NCBI GenBank assembly: GCA_025465355.1
Contig: JAODNN010000048.1
Coordinates: forward strand, 1 to 32,207
Source of the DNA: Blastococcus sp.
GTDB lineage: Bacteria; Actinomycetota; Actinomycetes; Mycobacteriales; Geodermatophilaceae
DNA length: 32,207 bases
Reading direction: 5' to 3'
The notes under the pieces are model-generated. The model was not told the origin of the DNA. It was given only the letters and a program-made list of their open reading frames with translations, and ran no database searches. This document shows positions 1-8,189 of the stretch, in pieces. Within the stretch, counting starts at the first letter, position 1; the number at the start of each line of letters is the position of its first letter. The position numbers were made by a program, and so were the translations under genes.

Positions 1-397
1 TGTCCTTGCACTCCTCGAGGGACGCCTTGACGTCCTCGAAGCGCGGGTTGGAGAAGGACAGCGACATCGAGCCGCTGAAGTCCTCGATCGGGGAGATCTC
101 CTCGAGGATCTCGGCGAGGCCGCCGACCGCGTCGGCCTGCTCCTCGGGCGAGAGGGTGGCCCGCCACTCGGGGCTGCCGATCAGCCAGTCGAAGGACGCC
201 GTCTGCAGCGCAAGCAGATCAGGAACCTCGAGAGGCTCCTTGATCTTGGCGAACGAGACGCGGAGCGGGGCTCCGGGGATCTTCTGCAGATCGGTCTCGG
301 CGGTGTGGGTGCCGGGTTGCGGCGACTGCGGGGTGGTGCGGGTGGTGCCGGACTCAGTGGTGCGGGGGTTGATGCTGGTGGGGCGAGAGCCTGCCAA
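1..397 (-). CDS. rpoB: RNA polymerase beta subunit, N-terminal part (cut by window edge)
   Basis: This is the first ~132 codons of the beta subunit of RNA polymerase, read on the minus strand and running off the left edge. The translation contains [28 protein letters not shown] and [14 protein letters not shown], which match the conserved start of actinobacterial RpoB. I chose the TTG at 395-397: it gives MAGSRPT..., it corresponds to the TTG start of the mycobacterial protein, and GGAAGGA lies 6 nt upstream of it. An in-frame TTG at 410-412 and an ATG at 482-484 are alternatives without comparable ribosome-binding sites. Residues 2-30 are the usual variable Thr/Pro-rich lead. The gene lies downstream of the mce operon on the same strand but has its own promoter. 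The rifampicin-binding region lies outside the window. Confidence 0.95.
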   Translation of the reverse strand, partial: MAGSRPTSINPRTTESGTTRTTPQSPQPGTHTAETDLQKIPGAPLRVSFAKIKEPLEVPDLLALQTASFDWLIGSPEWRATLSPEEQADAVGGLAEILEEISPIEDFSGSMSLSFSNPRFEDVKASLEECKD

Positions 398-597
398 GAT
401 GCGTCCTTCCAAGGACCTCACGACGTGCGGGCGGTGGGTGCGGGTTCGTCCTGGGTCGTCGTCGGTTTCGGCGGGGCTGTCCATCTGGCCTGTCAGGGCC
501 CTGTCCGAAGGCCAATCACGGGTGACCGGGACCGCTCCCGGGCACCCCTGGTGACCCGTTTCGGCGGGCAAGCAGTCAGAGGGCAGCGCAACAGGAG

Positions 598-626
598 ACC
601 CTACCCCTGCTCGGGCCCGCTGTCCA
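598..626 (-). promoter_or_regulatory. Probable rpoB promoter (-35 TGGACA, 17 nt, -10 TAGGGT)
   Basis: On the minus strand TGGACA (621-626) is followed after exactly 17 nt by TAGGGT (598-603). This fits the housekeeping sigma consensus of actinobacteria (TTGACA-17-TAnnnT). Transcription would start near 590 and leave an rpoB leader of about 190 nt. That leader contains a small GC hairpin (arms 526-531 and 536-541). The promoter call is from sequence only. Confidence 0.65.
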
Positions 627-721
627 CGTCGCGGGGGCCGGTGCGACCGGCGCCACACTCCGCGGGACGCGAGACGGGGCAGCAGGGGCTGCCGGGCCGT
701 GCGCTCGCGCCCATGATGCCA

Positions 722-740
722 GCCGCGGGCCTTCCGCGGC
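722..740 (-). terminator. Possible terminator of the mce operon
   Basis: A perfect 7-bp inverted repeat (GCCGCGG / CCGCGGC) with a 5-nt loop lies about 55 bp after the stop of the last mce gene and upstream of the rpoB promoter. There is no T-run, as is common in high-GC actinobacteria. The rest of the 398-793 gap holds the rpoB promoter and leader; I see no gene there. Confidence 0.4.
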
Positions 741-793
741 ACTGCCACGCCGACGGCTTGTGGATGCCGGTCCGTCCGCCGTCCGCCCCCCGG

Positions 794-1585
794 TCAGGAG
801 GTGGTCAGCACGGTGAGCTCGTTGATCTTCCAGGTCCCGCCCACCTTGACGACGCCGATCTGCACGGTCCTGGTGCAGGACTGCGCACCCTCGGGAGTGA
901 CGGTGCACTCCGAGCCCGGCGGGGCCGCCTGCTTGCCGCTGTTCACGGACTTGAGGACCTGCTGCCCGAAGACGACGAGGGTCGCGGTGTCCTGGCCGTC
1001 GTTGATCTGCTGCAGCCCGACGTCCTGCACGACGTAGCTCGTGGTCGCCGACACCTGCTTGTAGGTGTCGATGATCCCGCCCTGCGAGAGATCAGTCTTG
1101 AACTGGTCGTGCAGGGCACCGGTGAGGACGCCGAGCTGGCGGCGCACGCTGCCGTCGGGGTCGTGGTAGTCGAACGCGTAGAGCGTCTGGATGTTGCTCT
1201 TCGCCGCGCTGAACACGGTCGCGTCCACATAGCGCGGGTGCATCCGGTCCAGGAGCAGCCAACCGGCGCCGGCCGCGGTGACCACGCAGAGCAGCGCGAG
1301 CACCAGCGCCAGGACCGGGCGCCGGCCACGCGTGGTCGCCGTCTCAGCAGCGCTCGTTCGGCCGGTCCGGGCCGACCGTGCCGTCACTGCGTCGCGCTTC
1401 CGCCCCGTCACAGGAAGGTCCGCGGTCAGCGTGTCCGCCGTCCGCGCCCCCGACCCCGTCGCGGCCTCGGCGTCCTCGCGCTCGCGCCGGCTGCCGGCCA
1501 CACGGGGACGTGGCGTCGGACGCGCCGACGCGCCGGGGCGTGGCCGTGGCGTCGGGCGCGGCCGGTCGTCAGGGATGTCATTCAT
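794..1585 (-). CDS. Mce-associated membrane protein (second, distal)
   Basis: A 263-residue single-pass membrane protein and the last gene of the mce operon. Residues 1-90 are a cytoplasmic-type tail rich in Pro, Arg, Thr and Ala, with repeated RPTPRPR-like stretches. A transmembrane helix follows at about 91-112, then an exported domain with the pattern of Mas/Mam proteins (VDATVFSAAKSNIQTLYAFDY, then GVVKVGGTWKINELT near the end). Such proteins are encoded beside mce genes and are thought to stabilise or assist the MCE complex. Their exact role is unresolved, and nothing here identifies a ligand. Two Cys residues in the final third could form a disulfide. The ATG at 1583-1585 lies 7 bp after the preceding stop, so translational coupling is likely. 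Confidence 0.85.
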   Translation of the reverse strand: MNDIPDDRPRPTPRPRPGASARPTPRPRVAGSRREREDAEAATGSGARTADTLTADLPVTGRKRDAVTARSARTGRTSAAETATTRGRRPVLALVLALLCVVTAAGAGWLLLDRMHPRYVDATVFSAAKSNIQTLYAFDYHDPDGSVRRQLGVLTGALHDQFKTDLSQGGIIDTYKQVSATTSYVVQDVGLQQINDGQDTATLVVFGQQVLKSVNSGKQAAPPGSECTVTPEGAQSCTRTVQIGVVKVGGTWKINELTVLTTS

Positions 1586-1592
1586 GCCCGCG

Positions 1593-2237
1593 TCACCGCC
1601 CCGTGATCCCGGAGAGCAGCCATCGACCGTCGACCTTCTTCATCTGCACCTCGATGCGGAAGCGCAGCACCTGCGCCTGCGGGCCTGCCTTGCTCTTCTG
1701 GGTCGTCTCGATGACCAGCACGACCGTGGCGCTGTCCGGATCCGCCCGGGTCACGCCGGCCCCGATGATCTTGGTACTGACCACCGCCTGCGCGTCGGTG
1801 AGCGACTTCCGGCTCTGGTTGAGCCTGTCCGTGGTCTCTTTGACGAGGCTCCCGGTCGCCAACCGCTGGACCTGCCGGATGTCGTCGTCGAGCGTGAGGT
1901 AGTCGAAGGACGTCAGATCGACGACTCCGGAGCGCGCCGCCTCCAGCGCCCCGACGTAGTCGGCGGTGCGGATGGACGACGTGGCCGGCCGCGTGAACCA
2001 GAGAAAGCCCGCTCCCGCCAGGAGCAGCACCAGCACGACCGACAACGCCGGCACGAGCGGGAACGTGGGACCGCCCCGCCGTGGGGCGTCTTCGGCGCCG
2101 TCCTCTGCCGCTGCGCTCGCCCGCTCCGCGGCACGCTCCCGGCGCCGCCGCCGTTTCGAGGCGGCGTCGTCGTCGCCCGAGACGTCGGCCGGCCGCTCCG
2201 ACTCCGGGGCGGCGGTGGCTGCGCTGTCGCTGGTCAC
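1593..2237 (-). CDS. Mce-associated membrane protein (first, proximal)
   Basis: A 214-residue protein with the same plan as its downstream neighbour. A charged tail contains an Arg run (about residues 29-33), a transmembrane helix follows at about 59-81, and an exported domain of about 130 residues ends VDGRWLLSGITGR. The family (Mas/Mam) is defined by this architecture and by its place at the end of mce operons; the function is probably accessory. The reading frame stays open upstream to 2405. I place the start at GTG 2235-2237 because AAGGAG lies 10 nt upstream and the longer version would overlap mceF by about 95 bp in a low-complexity reading. The gap from mceF is 73 bp, the largest within the operon. 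Confidence 0.85.
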   Translation of the reverse strand: MTSDSAATAAPESERPADVSGDDDAASKRRRRRERAAERASAAAEDGAEDAPRRGGPTFPLVPALSVVLVLLLAGAGFLWFTRPATSSIRTADYVGALEAARSGVVDLTSFDYLTLDDDIRQVQRLATGSLVKETTDRLNQSRKSLTDAQAVVSTKIIGAGVTRADPDSATVVLVIETTQKSKAGPQAQVLRFRIEVQMKKVDGRWLLSGITGR

Positions 2238-2310
2238 CCGCAAGGTTCTCCTTGTCCTGTCAGGGGCCCGTCGTGTCGTGGCCGGTCGCGGCGAGAGAGC
2301 CGGGACGGCG

Positions 2311-3573
2311 TCATCCGACGGTCTGGGCGAAGGGGTTGGCGTGCAGCAACTGTGCCAGCAATCCGTCGAGGACCGAGGTGAGCGCCCCGGTGCCGGGGGC
2401 ACCACCCGTTGCGCCGGCTCCGGCCTGTCCCCCGGAGCGGTCGATGTTCTGCGCGCCGCGGATGTCGGAACCGGCCTCGCCGGGGTTGCCTGCGGGTGGC
2501 ACGCCGTTGACGACCTTGCAGGCGACGCGGTCGGCGTCCAGGTTGGCGACGGCGGCCGGGCTGCGGGTCTGGGCAGTGGAGACGTACCCCGTGGTGCAGG
2601 CGCGCGGGTTGTCGCTGTTGAGCACGAACCCGAAGTGTGCCCGCATGGTGCCGCTGTCGTTGCGGACGACGCTGAACCCGCCGGACACGACGTCGGGATA
2701 GGTGATCAGCATCTGCTGGACGCCGCTGAGCCGGGGGATGGTCACCTTGTTGAGGATGTCCAGGTTGCGGACCAGTGAGCCCAGCCCCGGGCCGGCGTTC
2801 TGCACCAGCTGCTGCAGCGCGGCACTTGCATCGGGTGCGTTGACGACCAGGGTGCGGATGTCGTGGTCGCTGGACACCAGGGTGTCGCTGACCAACCGCA
2901 GGTCGGCGGCCCACTGGCGGATCGCCGAGCGGCTGTCGGTCTGCGTCGTGAGGACCGTCTGCCCGTCCCTGATCAGCCGCAGTGTCTGGGGCAGCGACTT
3001 CTCGGCCCGGGCGAGCAGCAGGTCGCCGTTGTCGATCAGCCGGCCGAGGTCGTCGCCGGAGCCGGCGAAGGCCTTGCCGAGCTCGTCGACCACGATCCGC
3101 AGCTTCTCCTGGTCGATCGAGGTACTCAGCTTGTCGAGGTTGAGCATGAGCTGCTCGACGGGGACCGGGATGCCGGTGCGGTCCTGCGGGATGACCGACC
3201 CGTCCTTGAGGTAGGGCCCCTTGTTGTGCTTGGGACGGAGGATGACGTACTGCTCCCCGACGGCGCTGCGCGTCGCGACGAAGGCGTCGGTGTCCGCCGG
3301 GATGGGGTCGGCGTCGGGCTTGATCTGCATCACGACCCGGACCCCGTCGTCGACCAGCTTCATGTCGCTGACCCGCCCGACCGCGACGCCCCGGTAGGTG
3401 ACCTCGGCGTTGACGAAGATGCCGCCCGAGTCGCGGAAGTCGGCGGCGACGTCGTAACCGCTGCCGAGGATGAGCCGGTCCAGTCCGACGTAGTTGAAGC
3501 CCAGGTAGGACATGCCCACCAGCGCGACGACGAGGAACAGGCTCAGCTGGACCTTCGTCCTGCGAGCGATCAC
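2311..3573 (-). CDS. mceF: MCE family protein MceF
   Basis: A 420-residue MCE subunit. It has an N-terminal signal-anchor helix (about 9-29), one MCE/MlaD domain (about 39-115, with GGIFVNAEVTYRGVAVGRV and VGEQYVIL), a long helical region with heptad-like pattern (about 130-300), and a Gly/Ala-rich C-terminal tail. In the known model six MCE proteins form a ring plus a helical tunnel that carries lipid from the outer envelope to the YrbE permeases. As the sixth member this would lie at the distal position of that set. It starts at GTG 3571-3573, overlapping the mceE stop by 4 bp (GTGA). An open frame upstream to 4074 is only the shadow of mceE. Confidence 0.93.
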   Translation of the reverse strand: MIARRTKVQLSLFLVVALVGMSYLGFNYVGLDRLILGSGYDVAADFRDSGGIFVNAEVTYRGVAVGRVSDMKLVDDGVRVVMQIKPDADPIPADTDAFVATRSAVGEQYVILRPKHNKGPYLKDGSVIPQDRTGIPVPVEQLMLNLDKLSTSIDQEKLRIVVDELGKAFAGSGDDLGRLIDNGDLLLARAEKSLPQTLRLIRDGQTVLTTQTDSRSAIRQWAADLRLVSDTLVSSDHDIRTLVVNAPDASAALQQLVQNAGPGLGSLVRNLDILNKVTIPRLSGVQQMLITYPDVVSGGFSVVRNDSGTMRAHFGFVLNSDNPRACTTGYVSTAQTRSPAAVANLDADRVACKVVNGVPPAGNPGEAGSDIRGAQNIDRSGGQAGAGATGGAPGTGALTSVLDGLLAQLLHANPFAQTVG

Positions 3574-4847
3574 TTCGTCACCCCCGTGATCTGCAGGCCC
3601 GCCACGCCGCCCTGCTTCTTCGAACTGGGCACCTGCCCGACGAGGTTGCCCGGCAGCGTGGGGATGCCCAGCGTGTTCGCCTTCGCGGAGCCGCCGGACG
3701 AGCCGACCTGCTGGTTGCCCGGTGGCGTCCCTGCCTGTCCGCAGGCGTTCCCAGGGGTAGGCAGATTCAGCTTCAGTGCGCCACTGGCCGGGTCGATCGC
3801 GTACCGGCAGAGCGTCTGGGTGAGGTCGAGCTGGAGCGCCGCCGTCATGTTCGTGAACAGGGCGTAGCCGCCGGTCCGCATGTCCTGCCGGTAGTTGAGC
3901 GGCTTGTCGGGGTTCTTGGGCGACCCGGTCACCGCGCTCGCCGGGAAGGGATAGGTCAGCAGCAGGTCCAGCGAGCCGGCGAGGTCCGGTCCGGCTGCCG
4001 CGAGCTGGGTGAGGATCGGCTGCAGCTGCTTCAGGTCCTCGACGGTGTTCTGGGCCGACTGGTTGATGATCCACGTGCCGACGTTCCCGAGCCGGGCGAG
4101 GCTCTTCAGCATCGTCACGAGCAGGTCGCGCTGCTGGTTGAGGACCTTCAACCCGGGGCCGATGGTGTCCAGCGCCGTCTCGATCGTCTGCGTCCGCTTG
4201 GCGAGCGTGCCCGCGAGAGCGTTCACGCTGTCCAGCGCGCGGTTGATCTCCGACTTCTGGCTGTCCAGGCCGCCGATGAAGGTGTCCAGCTCGGTCAGGG
4301 TCTTGCGGACCCCCGACTCGCGGCCCTGCAGTGCGACTCCCAGCTCGTGGTTGATCGTCTGCAGCTGCGCCAGACCGCCGCCGTTGAGGACCAGCGACAG
4401 CGCACCGAGCAGCTCCTCGACCTCGACGTTGCGGTTGGTCCGGGAGAGCGGGATCACTGCTCCGTCGCCCAGTCGGCCCTGTGCCTTCTCGTTTCCGGGG
4501 GCGGCCAGCTCGACGTACTTCTCCCCCAGCAGCGAGGACTGCTGGATCATCGCGACCGCATTGGCCGGCAGGGCGACACTCCGGTTGACCAACAGGGTGA
4601 CTTCCGCGGTCCAGTCCTTGTCCAGGGCGATGTCGGTGACCCGACCGACCGGGACGTCCTTGACCCGCACGCCGGACTGCGGCACCAGGTCCAGGACGTC
4701 GAGGAACTTCACCTTCACCGTGAGGGGCTGGTCGCCGGTGTCGGCGCCACCGGGCAGGGCGAACGAGTAAGCCCCCCGGAAGCCACAGCCGGCGAGCATC
4801 AGCAGGCCGAGCCCCAGCGCGAGCAACCGCGTCAGCCGCCGGTTCAC
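3570..4847 (-). CDS. mceE: MCE family lipoprotein MceE
   Basis: A 425-residue MCE subunit that is also a lipoprotein: a signal peptide ending in the lipobox LAGC, with Cys21 as the predicted lipid-modified residue. The MCE domain spans about 42-116 (VLDLVPQSGVRVKDVPVGRV, LLGEKYVEL). It is followed by about 180 residues of amphipathic helix rich in Leu, Asn and Gln, and a C-terminal region with a Ser/Gly-rich linker. The fifth MCE gene of actinobacterial operons (LprK-type) is regularly a lipoprotein, so position and lipobox agree. The ATG at 4845-4847 overlaps the mceD stop by 4 bp (ATGA). The membrane anchor probably fixes the hexamer to the outer face of the cytoplasmic membrane. Confidence 0.94.
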   Translation of the reverse strand: MNRRLTRLLALGLGLLMLAGCGFRGAYSFALPGGADTGDQPLTVKVKFLDVLDLVPQSGVRVKDVPVGRVTDIALDKDWTAEVTLLVNRSVALPANAVAMIQQSSLLGEKYVELAAPGNEKAQGRLGDGAVIPLSRTNRNVEVEELLGALSLVLNGGGLAQLQTINHELGVALQGRESGVRKTLTELDTFIGGLDSQKSEINRALDSVNALAGTLAKRTQTIETALDTIGPGLKVLNQQRDLLVTMLKSLARLGNVGTWIINQSAQNTVEDLKQLQPILTQLAAAGPDLAGSLDLLLTYPFPASAVTGSPKNPDKPLNYRQDMRTGGYALFTNMTAALQLDLTQTLCRYAIDPASGALKLNLPTPGNACGQAGTPPGNQQVGSSGGSAKANTLGIPTLPGNLVGQVPSSKKQGGVAGLQITGVTK

Positions 4848-6094
4848 TTGGTGCCTCCCTGGACGGTCTGCAGCCCTACGACCGTGCCACCGGAGCTGGC
4901 GGAGCCTGCTCCCCCGCCGAAGACGGCGGTGAGCAGTTCCTGCAGGTCCGGGACCTTGTTGTGGTTGAGGTCGTCGGGTGTGCCGTCGGCGTTCGCGTCG
5001 CCGGACAGCAGCCGTGCGCAGATCGACTCCGGCGTGGTGGGCAGCGGAACCGCGGGCACGCCCTGCTTCTGCACCGGCAGGTCGGCGATCGTGACCCGCC
5101 CGGTCGCGGCCAGCACCTGGCAGACGATCACCTCGGGACTGGTCGAGCCGACCGAGTTGTCCCGGGTGTCGAGCGTGCCGTAGTCCGGGTTGTACGCGTG
5201 GGACAGGTTGCCGAGCGCCGCCGGCGCCACGTCGAGCACCTCGGCCAGCGCCGTCCGCTGCTGGACCAGCGCCAGGGTGACGTCGGCCAGCCGGTTGACG
5301 TTGGTGCTCAGCAGCGCCGTGTTGCTCCGGACGAAGCCGGCGACGTCCCCCAGCGCCTTGGACAGCAGCGAGATGGCCGCGGCGAGGTCCTTGCGTTCGG
5401 CGGCCAGCTGGTCGGCCACGGCCGCGAGGTTGGTGTTGAACTGTCCGACCTGCGCGTCGATCGAGGCCAGCGCGCTGGTGAAGACCTGCAGGTTGTCCAG
5501 GGACGAGAAGAGGTCGTCCCGGTGCTCGGCGAGGGTCTCGACGGCCTTCGAGAAGCCGGTGAGCGTGTGGTTGAGTGCCGTCCCGTTGCCCTGCAGGTTG
5601 GCCGCGCCGGTGTTCACCAGGTCCGAGAGCGCGCCGTTCTTGTTGGCTCCGTCGGGCCCCAGCGCGGAGGACAGGGTGTCGAGGGCGCCGTAGACCTGGT
5701 CGAGCTCGACCGGGGTGGCGGTGCGCTCGAGCGGCACCGTGGCACCGTCCTTCATCTTGGCGCCGCCGTCGTAGACCGGGGCGAACTGGACGTAGCGGTC
5801 CGACACCAGCGACGGCGCGAGGACGACGGCGGCGGCGTCGGCCGGGACGGCGTACTGGTCGTCGAGCAGCATGTCGACGCGAACCCGGTCACCGAGCGGG
5901 ACGACGTCGGTGATCGTTCCGACGGCGATGCCGAGAATCCGGACGTCGGAGCCCGGGTAGAGCCCCACGGTCTGCGTGAAGTAGGCCGTCACCCGGTACT
6001 GGCCGGCCGGACGCAGGATCGTCCAGCCCAGGGCAGCGAGAAGCACCACCACGGCCGCGGCCGCGACGCCCCGCTGGAGTCTGCCGCTCATCAC
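4844..6094 (-). CDS. mceD: MCE family protein MceD with C-terminal calcium-loop-like motif
   Basis: A 416-residue MCE subunit with a signal anchor at about 9-27, an MCE domain at about 34-107 (GLYPGSDVRILGIAVGTI, VSDRYVQFAPVY) and a helical stretch at about 130-290. It is unusual in its C-terminal part: residues 366-383 read D-x-N-x-D-G-x-x-D followed by D-x-N-x-N-x-x-x-D. This resembles the tandem calcium loops of thrombospondin type-3 or dockerin repeats (codons at 4946-4999). A short helix and a Gly/Ser tail follow. Calcium binding is inference from the spacing of acidic residues. The gene overlaps mceC and mceE by 4 bp each, so the operon is tightly coupled. Confidence 0.93.
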   Translation of the reverse strand: MMSGRLQRGVAAAAVVVLLAALGWTILRPAGQYRVTAYFTQTVGLYPGSDVRILGIAVGTITDVVPLGDRVRVDMLLDDQYAVPADAAAVVLAPSLVSDRYVQFAPVYDGGAKMKDGATVPLERTATPVELDQVYGALDTLSSALGPDGANKNGALSDLVNTGAANLQGNGTALNHTLTGFSKAVETLAEHRDDLFSSLDNLQVFTSALASIDAQVGQFNTNLAAVADQLAAERKDLAAAISLLSKALGDVAGFVRSNTALLSTNVNRLADVTLALVQQRTALAEVLDVAPAALGNLSHAYNPDYGTLDTRDNSVGSTSPEVIVCQVLAATGRVTIADLPVQKQGVPAVPLPTTPESICARLLSGDANADGTPDDLNHNKVPDLQELLTAVFGGGAGSASSGGTVVGLQTVQGGTK

Positions 6095-7119
6095 TTGCCC
6101 TTCGCGCAGGTCACCGGCAGCGGGGTCTGCGCCGCGCCGCCGCAGAGCACGCCGCCGACCACGCCGGGCAGCAGGTTGTCGACGAAGCTGTCGAACCAGC
6201 GGCCGTTCCCGAGCGTGTTGGTGAAGACGCGGACGAAGGGCGCCAGGTTGTTGATCGTCTGGGACAACGCGCCCCTGTTGCGGTCGAGGATGTCGGTCAC
6301 GGTCGACAGCTGCTGGAGCGCGGGGGTGAGCGCCGTCCGGTTGTCGGCGACCAGGCCCGACAGCTGCCGGGAGAGTTCCTGGGTGCTGTTGAGGATGGAG
6401 TCGATCAACGCCCGGCGTCGCTGGACCTCGGTGAGCAGTGTGTTGGAGTCCAGGATCAACTGGGTGAACTCCCCGTTCCGGTCGGCGAGGACCTGGGTGA
6501 CCTTTCGGGTGGCCGACAGCAACTGGCCGAGCTGGACGTCACGGGAGGCGATCGTGTCCGACAGCCTGGACAGTCCGGCCAGCGAGGAACGGACCTCGGC
6601 AGGGGTGTCGGCGAAGGTCTTCGACAGCACCTCGAAGGAGCTGGCCAGCTGCTTGGTGTCGATGCTGTCCACGGTCGACGACAGGTCGGCGAAGGCCTGG
6701 ACGACGTCGTAGGGGGACGCCGTGCGGCTCTTCGGGATCATCGACTTCGGGTCGAGAGCGTTCTCGCCGCGGGGCACCAGGGCCAGGTACTTCGCGCCCA
6801 GCACCGTCTCGATCTTGATGGCGGCCTCGGACTGGTCACCCACGAAGGCGTTCTTGACTCGGAACGCCACCGTGACCGCGCCGTGCTCGAGGGCCAGGCT
6901 GTCGACCTTGCCGACCTTCACACCCGAGACCCGGACCGGGTCGTCGGGCTTGAGACCGGCCGCCTCGGAGAACTGCGCCTTGTAGACCGTCCCGCCACCG
7001 ATCAGCGGGAGCGACTGCGCGTTGAACGCGAGGAACACCAGCGCCGCGATCACCGTCAGGCTGACCGCCCCGATGATCACCGGGTTGCGGTCGCGGAACG
7101 GCTTGGACTCCCGGGCCAT
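6091..7119 (-). CDS. mceC: MCE family protein MceC
   Basis: A 342-residue MCE subunit with a short basic N-terminus, a transmembrane anchor at about 13-33, an MCE domain at about 45-117 (AGLKPDDPVRVSGVKVGKV, VLGAKYLALVPRG), then about 200 residues of predicted helix ending in a Cys-containing tail (VLCGGAAQTPLPVTCAKGK). It would form one sixth of the MCE ring and tunnel. The start ATG at 7117-7119 shares one base with the mceB stop (TGATG). The open frame reaches 7233, but the extra residues are Arg-rich shadow sequence. The stop overlaps mceD by 4 bp. Confidence 0.93.
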   Translation of the reverse strand: MARESKPFRDRNPVIIGAVSLTVIAALVFLAFNAQSLPLIGGGTVYKAQFSEAAGLKPDDPVRVSGVKVGKVDSLALEHGAVTVAFRVKNAFVGDQSEAAIKIETVLGAKYLALVPRGENALDPKSMIPKSRTASPYDVVQAFADLSSTVDSIDTKQLASSFEVLSKTFADTPAEVRSSLAGLSRLSDTIASRDVQLGQLLSATRKVTQVLADRNGEFTQLILDSNTLLTEVQRRRALIDSILNSTQELSRQLSGLVADNRTALTPALQQLSTVTDILDRNRGALSQTINNLAPFVRVFTNTLGNGRWFDSFVDNLLPGVVGGVLCGGAAQTPLPVTCAKGK

Positions 7120-8189
7120 CAGCCGCACCCCTTCTGTCCGTTGGCGAGCCCGCTGCCGGCCGGTTCCGTGAACCCCGTGGGCTTGCCGTCGGGGCCGGTG
7201 ACGGGCAGGACGACGTAACCGCTGGAGGAGCACAGGAAGAAGTTGAACCAGCTGCCGTTGACCGCCGTCCGGGTGATCAGGTCGATCTTCATCGGTGCGA
7301 GCTTCAGGAAGTTCTCCAGCACCGTCCGGCTGTCGCTCAGGTTCTTGGACAGCTGGCCGACCCCCTTGATGTCGGCGGCCAGCGGAGGCCGGGCGTCGGC
7401 CAGCAGCCCGCTGGTGGACGTGGCCAGCGAGTCGATGGTCTGCAGCGAGTCGAAGATCGCGGTCCGGTCGTGGGACAGACCGGTCACGAACTGCTGCATC
7501 TGGACGATGAGGTCCGACAGCTTCTGGTCCCGCGCCGCCACGGACCCGAGCACGGTGGTCAGGTTGTCGATCACCTGTCCGATGACGGCGTCCTTGTCGG
7601 CCAGCGAGCCGGTCAGGGAGGCGACGTGGGACAGCAGGCTCTGCACCGTGCCGCCCTCGCCCTGGAACACCTGGATGATCTCGAAGGACAGCCGGTTCAT
7701 GTCCGCGGGGGACAGCGCCTGGAGCAGCGGGCGGAACCCTCCGAACAGCACGGTCAGATCGAGGGCCGGCTTGGTCTGGGCGAGCGGGATCACGCCGTTC
7801 TCCGGCAGCGTGCGGCCACCCGAGCCGGATCCCTCGGTGAGCGCGATGTAGCGCTGACCGACGAGGTTGCGGTAACGGATGGTCGCCTGCACCCCTGCCG
7901 GCACCGGGACGTCGCCGGAGACCTGCAGCCCGACCTGGGCGACCGGCCGGTCCTTCCCGGGCGCGAGCCCGATCGAGGTGACCTGCCCGACGCGGACCCC
8001 CGCGATCCGGACCTCGTCCCCCTTCACCAGCCCGGCGACGTCGGTGAACTGCGCGCGGTAGTCGATCTGCTTGCCGTAGCCGGAGTTGGTGATCGTGCTG
8101 ATCAGCACGTAGCTGGCCATGACGGTGACCAGCGCGAAGACGACCAGCTTGGTCAGCGGTCCGGCCAGACCCCGCAACTGCCCCTTCAT
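7119..8189 (-). CDS. mceB: MCE family protein MceB
   Basis: A 356-residue MCE subunit. The anchor helix is at about 13-31 (LTKLVVFALVTVMASYVLI), the MCE domain at about 43-118 (VAGLVKGDEVRIAGVRVGQV, LVGQRYIAL), and the helical region at about 140-310. The C-terminal part contains SWFNFFLCSSSGY, a segment typical of MceB/MceC-type proteins. The ATG at 8187-8189 overlaps the mceA stop by 4 bp (ATGA). The frame is open upstream to 8696, but that region is the shadow of mceA. The function is that of one subunit of the lipid-transport hexamer. The transported lipid cannot be read from the sequence. Confidence 0.93.
   Translation of the reverse strand: MKGQLRGLAGPLTKLVVFALVTVMASYVLISTITNSGYGKQIDYRAQFTDVAGLVKGDEVRIAGVRVGQVTSIGLAPGKDRPVAQVGLQVSGDVPVPAGVQATIRYRNLVGQRYIALTEGSGSGGRTLPENGVIPLAQTKPALDLTVLFGGFRPLLQALSPADMNRLSFEIIQVFQGEGGTVQSLLSHVASLTGSLADKDAVIGQVIDNLTTVLGSVAARDQKLSDLIVQMQQFVTGLSHDRTAIFDSLQTIDSLATSTSGLLADARPPLAADIKGVGQLSKNLSDSRTVLENFLKLAPMKIDLITRTAVNGSWFNFFLCSSSGYVVLPVTGPDGKPTGFTEPAGSGLANGQKGCG

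Noticed and set aside
6-554. 182-codon plus-strand open frame at the left edge
   Set aside because: It is antisense to rpoB, whose minus-strand reading matches the conserved RpoB N-terminus.
3574-4074. Upstream extension of the mceF frame by 167 codons
   Set aside because: It is the shadow of mceE in another frame, with Arg/Gly/Pro-rich noise composition; the GTGA overlap start fits the operon.
4961-6712. 583-codon plus-strand open frame across mceC/mceD
   Set aside because: Long antisense frames are expected at this GC content; the composition (Arg/Gly/Val/Asp-rich, no domain) and the strong MCE proteins on the other strand rule it out.
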